From the NCBI GenBank assembly GCA_021292165.1, contig CM037880.1, positions 226,888,467 to 226,952,466 of the forward strand: a stretch of DNA of 64,000 nt. Direction: 5' to 3'. The notes under the pieces are model-generated. The model had not been told where the DNA came from. It searched no databases and worked only from the letters and a program-made list of their open reading frames with translations. Shown piece after piece: positions 21,966 through 32,844 of this stretch (within the stretch, counting starts at the first letter, position 1; the number at the start of each line of letters is the position of its first letter). This DNA is from Shinisaurus crocodilurus (Eukaryota; Chordata; Lepidosauria; Squamata; Shinisauridae). Made by a program: the position numbers and the translations under genes.

Positions 21966-22814
21966 AGTGGTTCTCTGTCCCCCAGCACATTCTGGCAAAA
22001 TAGGGGCTGCAGCAGCAGGAATAGAAAAGGGCTTGTAAGTTAACAAGGGAAATTCTTTTGCAAATGCTGAGTGAGATACATCACCCCCCCCCCTCCATCT
22101 GTGGAATGAGATCTCTGGCCTTGAAAAGGAATTTTGAGCTCAGTCCGGGGCGGGCTGGGTTCAGAGCAAGTCCTGCGCAGACCTGTCAAAGAGTCATGGT
22201 AGCAGGAGAAAGAGCGCTGGCCCTTTGGCCGCAGCACAGCCATTTCTTTCTGCTGCCCTGCCCCACTGCAGTGGAGAGGGGAGAAAGGGAGAGGTGCAGG
22301 AGGGCCACGGTGGCCGATGGGGCGAGCGGGGCTGTGAGCGTCTTCGGAGGGAAGCTGAGCCAACCCTCTCCGGCTGCCTGGGCAAGGCTGCAGGCTGCAG
22401 GATCTGGCCCGCCTCATTAGCATGGCTGCCAACTGACCTGCTCTGTAGCTGCCATCTGAGGGGCCAATTAACCAAACACAGCTAATTACTGGCACCTGGA
22501 CCCAGCCGATGCCGGGAGCTGAGAGGGTGTACTGGAGTGTGAAACCCTCCGCATTAACCCCGTCCGTGCCGTTCCCCTGCTGGCGTCCTGCCCCTTTCTC
22601 CGCTGCCCAGGCAAGGGCCAGCCCCTCTCTGTCTGCTGGCCAGTGCTGCTCTTCCCCACCACTCCCCCGGTGCTTCTGCCCCACTGAGGGCAGCCCCCTG
22701 GAGAAATGGCGGGGGCAGCAGGGCTGATGGAAGCACGTTAATCGTGCCAAGGTGAATACGTAGTAAGCTGGAGTGAAGTTTAAGCTATGATGTCCTATTG
22801 CAGGGTAACGCAGG
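21966..22814. other. Non-coding stretch with possible conserved core
   Basis: No repeat recognised at about 22,080-22,740. The part 22,410-22,520 has clustered homeodomain-type words (CATTAGCATGG, CCAATTAACC, GCTAATTACTGG) and an E-box-like CACCTG. This is the make-up of developmental enhancers, but I have no alignment to show conservation. Confidence 0.3.
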
Positions 22815-23082
22815 GTTCTTATTTATTTTATTTCATTTCATTTCATTTATTTATTATATTTATACCCCACCTTTTTTTCCTGCAAGGAACCCAAGGCGGC
22901 TTACATAATCCTCCTCCTCCTCCTCTCCATTTGATCCTCACAACAACCCTGTGAGGTAGGTTAGGCTGAGAGTCAGTGACTGGCCCAAAGTCACCCAGTG
23001 GGTTTCATGGCTGAGCGGGGACTAGAACCCGGATCTCCCGAGTCCCAGTCCAACACTCTCACCACTACGCCACACTGGCTCT
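22815..23082 (-). repeat. tRNA-derived Sauria-like SINE
   Basis: Complete minus-strand copy, from the ATTTATTTAT tail at the left through 'tgcaaggaacccaaggcggc', 'cctcacaacaaccctgtgag' and 'tggcccaaagtcacccagtg' to the tRNA-like head ending 'cgccacactggctct' at 23,082. Confidence 0.8.
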
Positions 23083-23454
23083 GTCTTCTTGCCATGTCTT
23101 CCTGTAAATCAGTATCCCAGATCCGTTGTCTAATTGTTGTTTTAGCACTGTGAGGCCCGCCCTAGATGTAATAATAAGGCTGCAGGGGTGAACCCATAGC
23201 GTTTCGATTTCTCCTCAGCACCTCTTAGCCAACTGGACATAAAGTTATCTGTCAAGATCAGAGGTGCTAGTCCTGTAGGGCTGAAATGTAGTTTCAGCCA
23301 ATAGCTAATTGTGTGGAACCAAGCACGTGCTTCAAGGGAGATAATCCCTGCTTCCACTCTTAAGTGCATTGTCATTTTCTACAACAAAATGCTGCTCATT
23401 CCCAAGTTAATGTGTTTAGTATAAGGGCAGCAGAAGCAAGCTCCATTTTATTCC

Positions 23455-23608
23455 TGTAGAAGTCATGACTGTGCCGTGATTTACCGTGAGTTTAAAATAA
23501 AACTTGCTCAGTTTTAGCAAACAGGTTTTGTTTGTTTTACTCTAATATATCTGGAATGCAGAAGCAATTGTAAAGCATGGAATGGCAGGATGGGGTGGAA
23601 GAAGAGAG
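23455..23608 (+). repeat. Unclassified old repeat, left piece
   Basis: 'agtcatgactgtgccgtgat', then 'aaacttgctcag', then 'tctggaatgcagaagc' and 'gtaaagcatggaatgg'. The same phrases in the same order occur at 48,205-48,370. The repeat resumes at 25,567 after the solo LTR. The sequence between 23,083 and 23,454 is unclassified. Confidence 0.6.
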
Positions 23609-25561
23609 TGTGAAGGATTGAGGCCTACACAGGCCTGAGTTAGTTTGAAGCCTGTAGGCCCAAACATCTCCTGATGGGAGGCGGGGGGGGGGCATTCATG
23701 AGTTTCATTTTCCCCTCATGGAGTTAAAGATTCCTTTTCATTGAGAGAAAGTCTCCTTTCCCCCCTAATGGAGTTAAGTTTCATTTCCCCAGTTTTAGGT
23801 CACATGATTGTAACCTTCTAGTTCTGTGGGAGGGTATATAAAGAGGTGTGGAGAAGCTGTGATAGAGAGAGAAGCTGTGTGGAGGAGAGGTTCTACAGGC
23901 ACCAAGAAGCAGAGTCTGAATATCACTGAAGAATGCAGAACAGGGCTAGGCTGAGAAGGAATCTCTATTAAGGTTACAGGGATGTGTTATTGCCCCAACA
24001 TTATTTGCTATTTTCATTGCCATGATTTTACATCTTGTCGAGGGGAAACTTCCCACTGGTGTGGGAATTATATATCGAACAGATGGAAAGCTTTTTAATC
24101 TCAGCAGGCTGAAAGCAAAAAGTAAGGTAATTACAACCTCCGTTGTGGAACTTCAGTATGCTGATGATAATGTGGTCTCCGCACATTCAGAGGATGATCT
24201 CCAAACTATCCTAAATGCTTTTGCAGAAGCATACGGAAAACTTGGTCTCTCACTTAACATCAAAAAAACCAAAGTGCTTCATTAGCAAGTGCAAACTAAC
24301 CCTTTGGTGATGCCATCTATCCAGCTTGGCGGGACAATACTGGAAAATGTCGATCACTTTCTCTATCTTGGCAGCTATCTTTCTGTTACAGCTAACATCG
24401 ACAGTGAAATCCAGCATCGTCCGAGCTCCGCAAGTGCCGCGTTTTCTCGAATGAAACATAGAGTGTTCGAGGATCGGGATATTTGTAAGAAGACCAAAAC
24501 ACTGGTTTATGAAGCCACTGTATTACCAACTTTATTGTATGCCTGCGAAACATGGACTATCTATAAACGTCACCTCCAACTCCTTGAAAGATTTCATCAA
24601 CATTGCCTTCGGAAAATCCTGTGAATTACTTGGGAAGATAGGCGAACAAATGTCAGTGTACTGGAAGAAGCAAAGACTACTAGCATTGAAAAAATGATCC
24701 TTCAACGCCAACTTCAGTGGACCGGTCATGTTGTTCGAATGCCTGACTGCCGTCTCCCATAACAGTTACTTTATTCCCAACTCAAGGATGGAAAGCGGAA
24801 TATCAGTGGTCAATATAAGAGATTTAAAGATGTTCTTAAGGCTAATCTAACAAAATGCAATATAAACATCAAAAACTGGGAAGCTCTGGCCCATGAACGA
24901 TCTAACTGGAGGTTGGCCTTTCACAAAGGTTCCATGGACTTTGAAGAAGTCCGAGTGCAAGGTGAAAGGGAGAAACGTGCTAAGCGAAAAGCACGTCAAA
25001 TGAATCCTTTACAGGACCATCTTCCATCTGGTAACCTGTGTCCTCACTGTGGGAAGCTGTGTGGATCTAGAATTGGCCTCCACAGTCACTTACGGACCCA
25101 TCGCTAGAGTCTACACAATTTTCTTTAGAATTTTCCTCCTTTTAAAATCTCCTTTTTGTAATTTTTATCCTGGAAGACAATCTTACTCGGTCACGAGTGA
25201 TCGCCTGACTGACTGACTGATTAAGGTTACAGGTGAAAGAGTAGCTAGGTTAGAGAGAACTATGTTATTATTTCTTTTATTTCTATTATACCTGCTTTTG
25301 AAAAGTATACAGCTCTATTTGTGTAATTATCTTAAGTTATTTCTAATCTAATATTCCAAAATTTACTAAAGTAAACAGTTATTGTTAACATCAAGTTGTT
25401 TGGAGTGTCTTTTGCACCACGTCTAAAACCTAATCCCACGTTACTGGGAAGAGGAGGTAAAAGGCAGAGAATTGGCATCCTGATACAGGAGGGGCTCTTA
25501 AAGAGGCAAAATATCTTTAAGGAACTGATCAAGGTGTCTTGGTACAGGTGGAACCTTGACA
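23609..25561 (+). mobile_element. Solo LTR (about 700 bp) with nested LINE
   Basis: The LTR begins TGTGAAGG (23,609) and ends TTGACA (25,561), flanked by GAGAG at 23,604-23,608 and 25,562-25,566. A TATA box (TATATAAA, about 23,835) suggests plus orientation. Removing the 1,239-bp LINE insertion and one copy of its 14-bp duplication leaves about 700 bp. No gag, pol or env remains. A retroviral or gypsy-type LTR is likely from the 5-bp duplication and size; the family is not recognised. Confidence 0.82.
23981..25219 (+). mobile_element. Vingi/RTE-like LINE with 14-bp target duplication
   Basis: It starts within the RT at a segment like GCVIAPTLFAIF, keeps YADD (about 24,157-24,168) and ends in the C2H2-like finger and a (GACT)n tail. 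The duplication ATTAAGGTTACAGG lies at 23,967-23,980 and 25,220-25,233. In-frame stops (at 24,282-24,284 after KTKVLH, at 24,622-24,624 after RKIL and in 'cataacagtt' near 24,760) and a K-to-T change show decay. It has the longer 3' UTR type. Confidence 0.92.
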
Positions 25562-25566
25562 GAGAG

Positions 25567-25690
25567 ATGTTAATTGTGTGCTTAATGACTGAAGCAATAC
25601 ACGTGACCATCTAAATACCCTCCCTCCAGAAGACTATTAAGTCCAGGTTCTAAAATTATCTAGCTGCACCACTGGAAGGAGCTGCCAAGG
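25567..25690 (+). repeat. Unclassified old repeat, right piece
   Basis: Continues the repeat left of the LTR: 'tgtgtgcttaatgactg', 'acgtgaccatctaaa', 'actattaagtccaggttc' and 'ttatctagctgcaccactgg' match 48,385-48,500. Confidence 0.6.
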
Positions 25691-26257
25691 GAGGTTGACA
25701 GACTGCTCCTGGGCCGCCTGAAGTGGCCATATGGAGGATGGGCACATCTGGTAGTTCTTGGGACTATGATTTGGACAAGTTGGTTGTGGCCTGCTGGAGA
25801 CCAGGATTCTTGTCCTTGACAGGGATCTTGGGCACTCCCCATGTCCTTCAATGCTGTCAGGAACTGCTGGCACCAGGGGCCTGAACAGCGGGCTTGGGGC
25901 AAGTCAAACTTAGTGGATGATGAGGTGCCCTTAATTACATTGTACCATTTCAGGCTGTGGGTTCTGCCGATGCCCTGCACTGTAGCCTGGGTTGCAGGGA
26001 TCTGCTATGGATCAGCTCTTGAGCAGGATTTGGGTTAGGTCAGGTTTCTGAGGTAAGCAAGACAGGAAGAGATCAGCACAAAGGAAAGCTCCAAGTAGGG
26101 CTGGAAACCAGACAGCGTGATCTGTATGTTGTTCCAACAAGGAGCAGAACAAGACTGGGCCTTAAATAAGAGTTTAGTTGCGTTTAGGCTGGTTGGCTCC
26201 ACCTCTACACTAACGGAAGCATTGTCTCTTAAAGGGGCCTGGCCTGTTTTAGCAGCC
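25691..26257. other. Unclassified stretch
   Basis: No gene or repeat recognised. Confidence 0.35.
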
Positions 26258-27157
26258 TCATAGAATCATAGAAAAGTAGAGTTGGAAGGGGCCTACAAGG
26301 CCATCGAGTCCAACCCCCCGCTCAATGCAGGAATCCAGGTCAAAGCATCCCTGACAGATGGCTGTCCAGCTGCACCTTGAATGCCTCCAGAGTGGGAGAG
26401 CCCACCACCTCCCTAGGTAGTTGGTTCCATTGTCTTATTGCTCTGACAGTCAGGAAAATTTTCCTGATGTTTAGGTGGAATCTAGGTTCCTGTAACTTGA
26501 GCCCATTGTTCTGTGTCCTGCAAACTGGGATGATCGAGAAGAGATCCTGGCCCTCCTCTGTGTGACATCCCTTCAAGTACTGGAAGAGTGCAATCATATC
26601 TCCCCTCAGTCTCCTCTTCTGAAGGCTAAATATGCCCAGTTCTTTCAGCCTCTCCTCATAGGGCCTTGTTTCCAGTCCCTTTATCATCCTTGTTGCCCTC
26701 CTCTGAACCCTCTCCAGTTTGTCTACGTCCTTCTTAAGTGTGGTGCCCAGAACTGGACGCAGTACTCAAGATGAGGCCTAACCAGTGCTGAGTAAAGGGG
26801 AATTATCACTTCCTGCGATTTGGAAGCTATACTTCTATTAATGCAGCCCAAAATAGCACTTGCCTTCTTTGCAGCCACATCGCATTGCTTGCTCATATTC
26901 AGTTTGTGATCCACCACAATTCCAAGATCCTTCTCACTCGTAGTATTGTTGAGCCAAGTGTCCCCCATTCTGTAACTGTGCATTTGGTTTCCTTTCCCTA
27001 GGTGCAGCACTTGGCATTTATCCCTATTAAATTTCATTCTGTTGTTTTCAGCCCAGCGCTCCAGCCTATCGAGGTCGCTTTGAATTTTGTTTCTGTCTTC
27101 CAGAGTATTAGCTGTTCCACCCAACTTTGTGTCATCTGCAAATTTGATAAGCATTCC
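26258..27157 (-). mobile_element. CR1 LINE (subfamily a), 3' part of a nested composite
   Basis: On the minus strand it encodes the CR1 RT from [16 protein letters not shown] (catalytic FADD, about 27,130) through MKFNRDKCQVLHLGKGNQM, GIVVDHKLNMSKQCDVAAKK and [18 protein letters not shown], then, after a frame change near 26,700, [23 protein letters not shown] sequence to QLDSHLSGML and the 3' UTR. It ends at the left with the CR1 terminus ('aatcatagaaaagtagagtt'). The upstream pieces of the same copy are at 28,165-28,306 and 29,042-29,490. Confidence 0.88.
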
Positions 27158-28164
27158 CAGTCAGTCAGTCAGTCAGGCAATCACTCGTGACTGAGTAAGA
27201 TTGTCTTCCAGGATAATTTTTTTTTTACCAAAAGTAGATTTTTAAAAGGAGGGAAATTCTAAAGAAAATTGTGTAGACTCTAGCGATGGGTCCGTAAGTG
27301 ACTGTGGAGGCCAATTCTAGATCCACACAGCTTCCCACAGTGAGGACACAGGTTACCAGATGGAAGATGGTCTTGTAAAGGATTCATTTGACGTGCTTTT
27401 CGCTTAGCACGTTTCTCCCTTTCACCTTGCACTCGAGCTTCTTCAAAGTCCATGGAACCTTTGTGAAAGGCCAACCTCCAGTTAGATTGTTCATGGGCCA
27501 GAGCTTCCCAGTTTTCGATGTTTATATTGCATTTTTTTAGATTAGCCTTAAGAACATCTTTAAACCTCTTATATTGACCACCGATATTCCGCTTTCCATC
27601 CTTGAGTTGGGAATAAAGTAACTGCTTTGGGAGACGGCAGTCAGGCATTCGAACAACATGACCGGTCCACTGAAGTTGGCGTTGAAGGATCATTTTTTCA
27701 ATGCTAGTAGTCTTTGCTTCTTCCAGTACACTGACCTTTGTTCGCCTATCTTCCCAAGTAATTCACAGGATTTTCCGGAGGCAACATTGATGAAATCTTT
27801 CAAGGAGTTGGAGGTGACGTTTATAGATAGTCCATGTTTCGCAGGCATACAATAAAGTTGGTAATACAATGGCTTCATAAACCAGTGTTTTGGTCTTCTT
27901 ACAAATATCCCGATCCTCGAACACTCTATGTTTCATTCGAGAAAACACGGCACTTGCGGAGCTCAGACGATGTTGGATTTCACTGTCGATGTTAGCTGTA
28001 ACAGAAAGATAGCTGCCAAGATAGAGAAAATGATCAACATTTTCCAGTATTGTCCCGCCAAGCTGGATAGATGGCATCACCAAAGGGTTAGCTTGCACTT
28101 GCTGATGAAGCACTTTGGTTTTTTTGATGTTAAGTGAGAGACCAAGTTTTCCGTATGCTTCTGC
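27158..28164 (-). mobile_element. Vingi/RTE-like LINE nested in CR1
   Basis: A 5'-truncated minus-strand copy. The tail (CAGT)n lies at 27,158-27,177, with the longer 3' UTR. The protein part reads from AEAYGKLGLSLNIKKTKVL (right) to the CPHC...HSHLRTH finger (left). A stop after RKIL (27,763) breaks the frame, as in the copy at 23,981. It separates the CR1 coding words FINDLDEEVQ and LIKFADDTK. No target duplication seen. Confidence 0.9.
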
Positions 28165-28306
28165 CCTGTACCTCCTCATCCAAGTCATTAATAAAAACGT
28201 TGAAGAGCCCTGGGCCCAGGACCGAGCCCTGGGCCCAGGACCGAGCCCTGTGGTACCCCGCTTGTTACCTCTCCCCAGTTTGAGAAGGAACCGTTGATAA
28301 GCACTC
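28165..28306 (-). mobile_element. CR1 LINE (subfamily a), middle piece of composite
   Basis: Minus-strand translation gives LINGSFSNWGEVTSGVPQGS and LGPVLFNVFINDLDEEVQ, RT motif B to the start of motif C. A 20-bp unit around 28,206-28,245 ('gggcccaggaccgagccct') is tandemly doubled. It sits between the LINE insertion at its left and a younger CR1 at its right. Confidence 0.85.
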
Positions 28307-29041
28307 CAAATGCAGAGTTACAGAATGGGGGACACTTGGCTCAACAATACTACAAGTGAGAAGGATCTTGGAATTGTGGTAGATCACAAACTGAATATGA
28401 GCCAGCAATGCGATGTGGCTGCAAAGAAGGCAAATGCTATTTTGGGCTGCATTAATAGAAGTATAGCTTCCAAATCGCGGGAAGTGATAATTCCCCTTTA
28501 CTCAGCACTGGTTAGGCCTCATCTTGAGTACTGCGTCCAGTTCTGGCACCACACTTTAAGAAGGACGTAGACAAACTGGAGAGGGTTCAGAGGAGGGCAA
28601 CAAGGATGATAAAGGGACTGGAAACAAGGCCCTATGAGGAGAGACTGAAAGAACTGGGCATGTTTAGCCTTCAGAAGAGGAGACTGAGGGGAGATATGAT
28701 TGCACTCTTCCAGTACTTGAAGGGATGTCACACAGAGGAGGGCCAGGATCTCTTCTCGATCATCCCAGTTTGCAGGACACGGAATAATGGGCTCAAGTTA
28801 CAGGAACCCAGATTCCACCTAAACATCAGGAAAATTTTCCTGACTGTCAGAGCAATAAGACAATGGAATCAACTACCTAGGGAGGTGGTGGGCTCTCCTA
28901 CTCTGGAGGCATTCAAGGTGCAGCTGGACAGCCATCTGTCAGAGATGCTTTGACCTGGATTCCTGCATTGAGCAGGGGGTTGGACTCGATGGCCTTGTAG
29001 GCCCCTTCCAACTCTACTTTTCTATAATTCTATGATTCTGT
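28307..29041 (+). mobile_element. Younger CR1 LINE (subfamily a) nested in older CR1
   Basis: A plus-strand 5'-truncated copy. It encodes [32 protein letters not shown] (a one-base loss near 28,550 shifts the frame) and [20 protein letters not shown] down to QLDSHLSEML, stop at 28,951-28,953. The 3' UTR ends 'ttctataattctatgattct'. It interrupts the older minus-strand CR1 between IHNWLQ and LINGSFSNW. No target duplication, as usual for CR1. Confidence 0.88.
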
Positions 29042-29490
29042 AGCCAATTGTGGATCCACCTGATAGTTGTTCCATCTAGCGCACTTTTAGCTAGCTTGCT
29101 AATCAGGATATCATGAGGCACTTTGTTGAAAGCTTTGCTGAAGTCCAGATATATGATGTCCACAGCATTCCCACAGTCCACAAGGGAGGTTACCTGATCA
29201 AAAAATGAGATCAGATTAGTCTGGCAGGATTTGTTCTTGACAAATCCATGCTGGCTTCTAGTAATCACTGCATTGTTTTCAAGCAGCTTGCAGACTGACT
29301 TTTTTATAATCTGCTCCAAAATTTTCCCAGGGATTGATGTCAGACTGACTGGCCTATAGTTCCAAGGTTCCTCCTTCTTGCCCTTTTTGAAGATGGGAAC
29401 AACATTTGCCCTCCTCCAGTCATCTGGCACATCACCTGTCCTCCATGATTTCTCAAAGATTGCCTCAAACTGCAATGACATAAAAGTGGC
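29042..29490 (-). mobile_element. CR1 LINE (subfamily a), 5' piece of composite
   Basis: The minus strand encodes the RT N-terminal half: FEKSWRTGDVPDDWRRANVV, PIFKKGKKEEPWNYRPVSLT, SQHGFVKNKSCQTNL and IIYLDFSKAFNKVPHDILI (motif A; the usual catalytic D of LDF is kept), to IRWIHNWLQ. Together with the two pieces to the left this rebuilds the expected motif order of a single CR1 copy. Confidence 0.88.
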
Positions 29491-29760
29491 TGTGTCCGCA
29501 TGGCTGGACTCCGGAGATGGCAAGGCAACTTCCTCTGGATGTAGGGGAGCCAACCCTGGGATCTTTCTGGGGAACTAGGTCCTGGGGAGTTGGAACCCTC
29601 ATGATACCTTTGCATGACCAAATCGTCTTCCTGAGCTCTTAACTCTGGAGCCTTCTTGGAGGACAAAGGGTCAGGATCCTCTGAGGGTGAGGGGGTTTGG
29701 GGTCCTGGTCCATGACATTCATGCTCGGGGCTGGGTCAGCTGCTGATGGTGGGGAATTGA
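29491..29760. other. Unclassified stretch
   Basis: Not recognised. It may belong with the LTR-like stretch to the right. Confidence 0.3.
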
Positions 29761-30420
29761 GAATGGGGTGGTGCGAGGACACGACACGGCCCTTTACACT
29801 TTAGGACCAGGCGCATAAACCCTTCTCAGGCTAAGCACCAACACTTAAAAACCTGAGGGGAGGGTCAAATGAAACCTTTCCCCTACTAATGAGGGAAAAG
29901 ATTAATACTGGTTATTAAGGATCTATTTTTAAGTTTATGATACTAAGGGTACAAAGGTGTGTGTAGCAAAGAAAATAAAAATAAGTTTATTTTAATTCTC
30001 AAAATCTTAGTTCCAGGAAATAACTTAAAACCTGCCTACCCCAAACACTTTATAATTAACCTAAGTCCCTACAATTCTAAATACTTTCACTCCTCATACA
30101 ATCACTGATTCCTCTTAAAACTCCTGACAAGACACAAATAACCCACCTAACCTAACTCCCAAACTCTCTAACACTCCCAGCACACTAAACACTCTCCCTT
30201 TACACCCTAACTGCCTTAACTCGACTTCTTAACCTAACTCTGACATCACTCAAACACTCCTTATATACTCCTCCCGCACCCTTTCCAAGACATCACAAAC
30301 CACACCCACTCGGTTCAACATTCTAGACACACTAAACATACTAAAGCAGACATACACCAAGGAACTGAATTGTGGGGTTACGTCACAGGTAGATGTCAGT
30401 TGATTCCTCCCCAATACGTT
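29761..30420 (-). other. G-poor stretch, possible antisense LTR
   Basis: About 30,000-30,360 is strikingly poor in G on the plus strand. On the minus strand there is a TATA-like GGAGTATATAAGGAG (about 30,256-30,270) and, 270 bp downstream, an AATAAA-type word (about 29,985-29,995). This promoter-then-poly(A) spacing is that of an LTR. I could not find its ends or a target duplication. Confidence 0.35.
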
Positions 30421-31576
30421 TTGGCAGCAAAGCTAAGAGATCTCTACAGTACAGCTCCAGCCCAAGCCTCACCTAGATACCCCCACAGAGTACATGGTGT
30501 GGACCGTTCATCCATTGCAGGCAGACAGACCCAGTAGTCTGCTACTAATGGTCTACTTACAGCCAGGTGTGAGTGGAGACAAAATTTCTTCAAGGCGGCT
30601 GTATGGCAAAGAGGTCCTTGGGATTGCTGGGCCACTCGCTCAGCTCATATGGCAACACGCGACTCATCAGCCCGCCGGACAATTGACCCTCGTAGTGTTG
30701 AGGGAGAGTGAGAAGCTATCAAGGGACAGCTTGCTACATGGCAACCCACATCTGCCCATGTGGGAGGAGGCAGTGGGCTTGGCGCTGAGTGCCAGGCTGC
30801 AGAAAAGCCCATATCCACCTTGGAGCGCATCCTTGAGATTTTGGGATTGCGCTGGATGTTGCATGTGCTCCTGACTCTGCAGGTGTGAGGTCTTGCTTCA
30901 GTGCCAGCTCTGACACAGAAGAGGAGCTGGTACAGGGAGGGCTCACACCTGTGGCTGATGGCGGCCAAGGCCAGTCGACCTTGGCCAGTCCCCCCTCCCC
31001 TGGGGAACAGGAGGATTCTCAGCTGCAGGTGCTGGTGGTCTTGGGCTGCCAGGAGGGCTCAGGGGAGGAGGGCCCTTCAGGGTTGCGGCCGGCCGTCCCA
31101 AAGACACCAGGAGAAATGCCTGGCTGAAAGGCACGTGAGCAGGAGGAGGTGTAGCAGGCATCTCCTGGCTCGGTACCCGTGCCAAGATCCAGAATCGGAC
31201 TTAGACTGACATCAAGGCTGGGTCAGGGTTTATACCATAGCTGCTGACCCACGCTCCGTGTAGAAAGCAACAATGCTGTTACCTGGCAAAGTTTCTACGC
31301 TCCTTGATTCCCTCGATCTGATCTCCTGGCTGGCTGCTACGATTCTGGACTTGGGACTCTTGAACCCTTATCTCTTACCCTCTGAACCTTGGATTGACTC
31401 GACTTCGGCTTGTTTCTTGGACTGGTGTTTGGTGTATGGACTTTTCGTTATTGCTTGTGGCAATAAAGAATCTGTTTGCAGCTGCACTGTCTGGCGTGAT
31501 AAAGTGGGACAGAACAGCAGGAGACTCTAGAGCTGATGTCCTAGTCAGGCCTGGCTTCCTGCCTGCTCCGTGCACT
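30421..31576. other. Unclassified stretch, LTR-like right part
   Basis: 30,660-31,200 is GC-rich with no recognised domain. Around 31,440-31,515 'ggcaataaagaatctgtttg' precedes 'aaagtgggacagaacagcag', which resembles the R-U5 end of a gypsy or retroviral LTR on the plus strand. Evidence is weak and no ends were found. Confidence 0.25.
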
Positions 31577-31940
31577 TAGGGTGGCCACTTATGAACTGGC
31601 AAAAGAGAGGGGATGCTTCACCAAAAAGAGGACAAAAGGGGTTGTCGATTTGCATAAAATCTGCATGTGCTATTTATATGTGTAGATGCAAGCTTAGAAA
31701 TAATTGTTATAATGTAAATAGAAACCCAGCATAGTGTGGAAGATGGGCACCAGGGAAGCTGTGTGCCTGCCTGTTCAGGTGCTGTCCAGGAGTGAACAAT
31801 TCTTGGTGGGCAACTGTTCTTTTGGGTCATCTTTAAAATGGAATTGGACCAGACCCCCCTTCAAACAGAGGACAGTCCTCTGTCAGCCCTTCAGAGGGCT
31901 GCCTTCTGTAAAAGAGGACACCTGGCCAGTGGCCACCCTA
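31577..31940. mobile_element. Small DNA transposon with TA flanks
   Basis: The ends GGGTGGCCACT (31,579) and AGTGGCCACCC (to 31,938) are inverted repeats, flanked by TA on each side. A second inverted pair lies inside ('agaggacaaaagg' / 'gtaaaagaggacac' type words). TA duplication suggests the Tc1/mariner-like group. No transposase frame. Confidence 0.6.
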
Positions 31941-32139
31941 CCTGCACTGCAGGCCCACCGGGGAGGAGCAGTGAAATGTTGGCCTGCGGGATGCCATTGG
32001 CACTTTGTGAGGTGACTGCGAGGAAACGATGAGAAGACCGCCACTTGACCACCATCCAAGCCTGGCGAGGAGCAGGAGACTGTCCTGCTGGGCTTGGATT
32101 CGCCCTTCCCTTTTTCATGAGGCTGACTTCTAGAGCTGC
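31941..32139. other. Unclassified stretch
   Basis: Nothing recognised. Confidence 0.3.
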
Positions 32140-32421
32140 TTCTAGAGCAGGGCTGTCCAACCTTGTGTCCCCAGACGCTGCTGGACTACAGCTCCCAACA
32201 TACCCAGCCAGCATGGCTAATGGCAAGGGATTCTGGGAGCTGTAGTCCAGCAACATCTGGGGACCCAAGGTTGGAGAGCCATGGTCTAAAATTACCTAGC
32301 TGCACCTCCTCTAGTTTCCTGCACTGAGCAGGGGGTTGGCCTCGATGGCCTTGTAGGCCCCTTCCAACTCTATAATCTATGAACATCTGGGGACCCAAGG
32401 TTGGAGAGCCCTGTTCTAGAG
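32140..32421. mobile_element. Palindromic hAT MITE carrying a CR1-tail insertion
   Basis: The MITE runs 32,148-32,413 (CAGGGCTGTCCAACC ... GGAGAGCCCTG) with TSD TTCTAGAG at 32,140-32,147 and 32,414-32,421. Inside it, 32,281-32,381 is a 101-bp CR1-3'-end segment ('gagcagggggttggcctcga', 'aggccccttccaactctat'), flanked by a 29-bp exact repeat of MITE sequence at 32,252-32,280 and 32,382-32,410. Without the insert the MITE is about 136 bp, like its relatives. Confidence 0.9.
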
Positions 32422-32839
32422 GATGGATGGATGGAAGCAGAGCTTATTTTGACAAGTGTTGTTCCTAGACTCCTGGTTGCCAGTATGTGCAGTTCAGGGG
32501 AGGGATTAATAGGGGTGGATCCCTGGGTGGGTGAGCAGGGAACTGAACCCCCACCCCACCGAGGGAAACAGTGACCCTGCTCACCCACTGCCACACACCT
32601 GCTGATTTCCCACCGGAAATGTTCAAATGCAAAAGTCTTGTACAATGGGTAAGTTTATTGTACTAGCCAAAGGCCATGACAAAATTTAAAACTCAGATAT
32701 ACAATTATGCACATATACAAATGTATAAAAGGTCTTACTTCTGCTTTCTTACTTGCAAAGGTCTTACTTCCGCTTTCAGAGATTGAGGGAAAGCCAGTTA
32801 AGACCTGCAGGGACAGCAGCTGTGGAGTATCAGTCAGTA
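32422..32839. other. Unclassified stretch
   Basis: Nothing recognised apart from a short GGAT repeat at 32,420-32,435. Confidence 0.35.
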
Positions 32840-32844
32840 GGGAA

